Shown: positions 46,636 to 48,944 of the stretch, piece by piece
Layout of the letters: each line of letters begins with the position of its first letter
Numbering within the stretch: position 1 is the stretch's first letter
Source of the DNA: Bacteroidota bacterium
GTDB lineage: Bacteria > Bacteroidota > Bacteroidia > B-17B0 > Aurantibacillaceae
DNA length: 48,944 nucleotides
Direction: 5' to 3'
Assembly: GCA_021155905.1 (NCBI GenBank)
Contig: JAJNBG010000040.1
Span: forward strand, 1-48,944
Position numbers and translations under genes: made by a program
The notes under the pieces: model-generated
Database searches by the model: none
Told to the model about the DNA's origin: nothing
What the model saw: the letters and a program-made list of their open reading frames with translations, nothing else

Positions 46636-46657
46636 TTTACGGCATGAATGTCGTAAA
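46636..46657. promoter_or_regulatory. 22-bp operator-like dyad between lipoprotein and XRE genes
   Basis: TTTACGGCAT (46636-46645) and ATGTCGTAAA (46648-46657) are inverted copies with one mismatch around a 2-bp centre. It sits 51 nt before the lipoprotein ATG and 30 nt before the regulator's GTG, the right place for a binding site of the adjacent helix-turn-helix protein. Confidence 0.6.
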
Positions 46658-46687
46658 CAAATAATTAACTCTTTAGCACCTTAGAGC

Positions 46688-46906
46688 GTGCAAAAGACTT
46701 ATAGTTCTGAATTTAAAAAAATAGGAAAGAAGATCAAAAAGATCCGGGAATCAAAAAAGATGACCCAACAATCTCTTTCAGATGCCTGTGAGGTAGACAT
46801 AAGGACTATTCAAAGAATCGAAAAAGGTGAGATGGGATTTGGACTACCAATTTTATTCTCAATTGCAGCAGCATTCGAAATGAAAGCCTCAGACATTATT
46901 GATTAA
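46688..46906 (+). CDS. XRE-family helix-turn-helix regulator, small
   Basis: 72 residues from GTG at 46688, the only start that keeps the first helix. The HTH domain fills the protein (about 10-70): IGKKIKKIRESKKMTQQSLSD, CEVDIRTIQRIEKGE, then LPILFSIAAAFEMKASDII. Such single-domain XRE proteins act as repressors or as the antitoxin/regulator of small modules. It ends 12 nt from the convergent DUF3037 gene. The dyad at 46636-46657 is a likely autoregulatory operator that could also control the divergent lipoprotein operon. Confidence 0.85.
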   Translation: MQKTYSSEFKKIGKKIKKIRESKKMTQQSLSDACEVDIRTIQRIEKGEMGFGLPILFSIAAAFEMKASDIID

Positions 46907-46918
46907 ATAAATAGTAAA

Positions 46919-47776
46919 TTATCCTTCGTGTTCAACAATTTCTCGTTGTACTGTTTGAGCCAACTTTTCGGCTTCTTTTTCAGTAACCAATGTAATTTGA
47001 AGGTTTCCGGTTTGATGTCTAGTAATATTATTCTCAAAAAAAGTTTTTAAATCTTTATGTTTTTCAATATCAGACGTCAGAAAATACAAATGTAAATGTT
47101 CTGTTGTATTCTCAAGGTTATCGAGTATTCCAGACCACTTATATAATTTATTTTTTATTGAATCCACTTTCTTTAAAGATAATGAAAGGGCTTGAAAACA
47201 ATGCCAGCTTCCATTTTTCCATGATTTATCAAAAGTAAACTCATCAGTGGATGTTTTTACTTTATGAGGTTTAAGTTTAGCAGAAACGCCGTATTTATCA
47301 AAATAAGTCTTATAATATTTCGACCATACTATATTATCCGAAATTATTTTTTGAGTATTTTCAATATTGTAATGATCTACAAGACGACTAAATATATCAT
47401 CAAAAGCACCATCCAAGTTATAATCTACCCCTGAATTTACTTCAGCAAAATATAACGAATTATCATCTTTAGGCAAAATCTGTGTAGTAAAAGTATTTAT
47501 AGAAACAGATCCCTGATTTGAAATAAATAACTCATTTAATTCAGCCCCTTTCTTATTTAAAGTGGTTTCTATAAATCGAAGTGTTTTATGTAAAGATGAA
47601 TAATCAGCGGCTTGATTAAAGAAATTTGAAATCCTTGAATACTTACTAACTACTTTACATCGTAAATATTTACTTCCAGCACTACACAACACAAGTCCTA
47701 CATTAACAAACTCTCCAGTTACCTGGTCATGTTCGTATCTGATTAGTTGATACTGATATTTTAATCGAGTGGTCAT
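46919..47776 (-). CDS. DUF3037 domain protein
   Basis: 285 residues. The N-terminus matches DUF3037: YQYQLIRYEHDQVTGEFVNVGLVL (here quoted in part: GEFVNVGLVL, residues 21-30). The C-terminal part (about 190-270) has strands such as HLHLYFLTSDIEKHKDL and a helical end. No catalytic motif is recognised. DUF3037 genes are often found next to HipA-like kinase genes, as here, where the kinase gene lies 13 nt upstream on the same strand. The protein is probably a regulator, substrate or inhibitor of that kinase, but this is inference. Confidence 0.75.
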   Translation of the reverse strand: MTTRLKYQYQLIRYEHDQVTGEFVNVGLVLCSAGSKYLRCKVVSKYSRISNFFNQAADYSSLHKTLRFIETTLNKKGAELNELFISNQGSVSINTFTTQILPKDDNSLYFAEVNSGVDYNLDGAFDDIFSRLVDHYNIENTQKIISDNIVWSKYYKTYFDKYGVSAKLKPHKVKTSTDEFTFDKSWKNGSWHCFQALSLSLKKVDSIKNKLYKWSGILDNLENTTEHLHLYFLTSDIEKHKDLKTFFENNITRHQTGNLQITLVTEKEAEKLAQTVQREIVEHEG

Positions 47777-47789
47777 TGTAAAGCTCCTA

Positions 47790-48578
47790 CTACTTTAATA
47801 TTGATTTAAGTTGTTCAATAAATAGTTCTTTATTCTCTACAAACGCTTGCGTTCTATTTTTTATTGTTTCAATATGTTGTACCTTCCAAAGATGTGGCAA
47901 ATTACCATCAACTTTGGTCCAGAACCCAGCATCTAAGTTAACAAATTTATTAACAAAACCCTCAAACTCTATTACATTTCCTTTTAAATGAGGATAAAAG
48001 TAATGTTTTTCTACCCATTCTCGATCACGTTCTGTAATAATCCAGGGAGTAGTATTGTTTCCACTAAATAGATCAAATATAAAGCCAAAGGCCAGTTCAT
48101 GGTCAAAAATCAATATATTTTCTCCATCTGTTACCATATTTTGCTTCAAATTATTTCTATCAGAATTACTAGCAAAAATATCAAATGCAAAAATACTTTG
48201 CGCTTCTTTATATTGAGCAGCTGTTAATGATTCTCCATTGGCAAAATTTCTCCCACCCTCCACAAAATAACATCCATAATTCAACCCTAAACTTTCCTTA
48301 GCCATTTTCCACCAGGGTTTACCAATACTTGCTTCAATAAACTCAGTAGTTATTTCGATTATAACTGGCTCAGCCGGCGATAGATCCAACTCTTTTGCCA
48401 TACATGCACCAAGATATTCAAAGCATCTTGCTCCTGGATGCATGCGTTCCGAAGTATTAAGCTTAACTAAAAAATCATCTTTTTCTCCTGTAGATTTTAT
48501 TACACCTCTGACAACCAGAGGCTTATTAGCACCATCCTCCATGACCTTAATTCCTACAAGAGCTTCAATCTCATGCAA
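47790..48578 (-). CDS. HipA-like kinase domain protein
   Basis: 262 residues. The family pattern starts at the N-terminus (EALVGIKVMEDGANKPLVVRG). FLVKL supplies a candidate ATP-binding Lys39. SDRNNLKQN (Asp140, Asn146) matches the catalytic loop of HipA-type kinases and LIFDHELAFG (Asp159) the metal-binding DFG-equivalent. It lacks the HipA N-terminal subdomain and is much shorter than HipA (about 440 residues), so it belongs to the short HipA-like branch. HipA kinases phosphorylate a tRNA synthetase and arrest growth; the target here is unknown. The start is TTG at 48578, with an in-frame stop just before it. DUF3037 follows after 13 nt. Confidence 0.8.
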   Translation of the reverse strand: MHEIEALVGIKVMEDGANKPLVVRGVIKSTGEKDDFLVKLNTSERMHPGARCFEYLGACMAKELDLSPAEPVIIEITTEFIEASIGKPWWKMAKESLGLNYGCYFVEGGRNFANGESLTAAQYKEAQSIFAFDIFASNSDRNNLKQNMVTDGENILIFDHELAFGFIFDLFSGNNTTPWIITERDREWVEKHYFYPHLKGNVIEFEGFVNKFVNLDAGFWTKVDGNLPHLWKVQHIETIKNRTQAFVENKELFIEQLKSILK

Positions 48579-48723
48579 TTTATAATCATTATGTGTTATC
48601 TTATGGTAAATAATTTGGTTTTATGGATGAATAACATCGTTTGTTTTTTAAAGTAGTAAAATACAACCAGAATTAATTTGGCGGTATGTATAATTTGGCT
48701 GAACTTAGCTATATATATACACT

Positions 48724-48944
48724 ATGAAAAAGATAACATTAATAGTCATTGTCCTATTTGCTGCAATAACAGCTTTCTTTTTCTTTACCAGGGAGAGTAA
48801 AGCCGAAGGGTGTGGCGGAAGATGTACCGGCAGTTCATCATGTTCCGCTTGCAGAAATTGTAGCAGATGTGCTCATTGTAGTAATGGAGGAACATGCGGG
48901 GTGTGTTCTACAGGCAGTAGCTATTCGGCACCGACACCTAAAAA
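48724..48944 (+). CDS. Cys-rich exported protein, 3'-truncated by the window edge
   Basis: 73 complete codons are visible. A signal peptide or anchor (MKKITLIVIVLFAAITAFFFF, then RESKAEG) is followed by ten cysteines in about 33 residues, mostly as CxxC units (CSACRNCSRCAHC, then CGVC), with Gly and Ser between. The pattern suggests metal binding or a dense disulfide core outside the cytoplasm. The tail SSYSAPTPKK is still open at the window end. I do not recognise a named family. The upstream region (48579-48723) has two AATTTGGC repeats (48675 and 48692) but no clean promoter. Confidence 0.7.
   Translation, partial: MKKITLIVIVLFAAITAFFFFTRESKAEGCGGRCTGSSSCSACRNCSRCAHCSNGGTCGVCSTGSSYSAPTPK

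Overview
The window looks like chromosomal DNA of a Bacteroidota (Bacteroidetes) bacterium. The evidence is three secreted proteins with type IX secretion C-terminal sorting domains, a PorQ homologue of that system, a TonB-dependent receptor paired with a DUF4249 lipoprotein, a TamB-type protein, a Rho factor with a long charged and Q-rich insert, many short lipoproteins, and promoters of the Bacteroidetes type (TTTG, a spacer of about 19 bp, then TAnnTTTG). Base composition is AT-rich. I cannot name the genus. No rRNA, tRNA, CRISPR array, insertion sequence or prophage gene was seen.

Layout. 1-5.8 kb (+): the end of a DUF349 protein, a rhomboid protease, a DsbA/FrnE-like oxidoreductase and a secreted T9SS cargo protein. 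5.9-13.7 kb (mostly -): an acyltransferase, an acyl-CoA dehydrogenase, anhydro-MurNAc kinase (+), a 57-residue membrane protein, a TlpA-like thioredoxin protein and a patatin/beta-barrel protein. 13.8-21.5 kb (+): an orphan peptide-transporter permease, tpiA, two paralogous Thr/Cys-rich lipoproteins, prmA, a GlcD-like oxidase, a T9SS cargo protein and an L,D-transpeptidase. 21.6-28.1 kb (-): a TonB receptor/DUF4249 operon and an AddA-like helicase-nuclease. 28.2-34 kb: an LEA-like lipoprotein, a sigma factor with its membrane partner, NUDIX, porQ, a tryptophan 2,3-dioxygenase-like gene, DUF3108 and a chagasin-like lipoprotein. 34-42.7 kb: tamB, tsaD, pth, rho and DUF4199. 42.9-45.3 kb: a two-gene unit ending in a CUB-domain T9SS protein. 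45.3-48.9 kb: an accessory-looking stretch with an orphan structured intergenic region, two unknown genes, an XRE regulator facing a 22-bp operator-like dyad, a DUF3037 plus HipA-like kinase pair, and the start of a Cys-rich exported protein.

Themes. Envelope biogenesis and cell-wall turnover dominate (PorQ, TamB, patatin-barrel, L,D-transpeptidase, AnmK, TonB/DUF4249, lipoproteins), mixed with conserved information-processing genes (TsaD, Pth, PrmA, Rho, helicase-nuclease). The main points for a second look are a 20-bp perfect tandem duplication that shifts the reading frame at the start of the sigma-factor gene, an apparent lesion at the start of rho, a strong intrinsic terminator lying over the start of the L,D-transpeptidase gene, and the HipA-like/DUF3037 module with its neighbouring regulator. 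Several genes place a TAnnTTTG box exactly 4 nt before the start codon, which suggests leaderless mRNAs.
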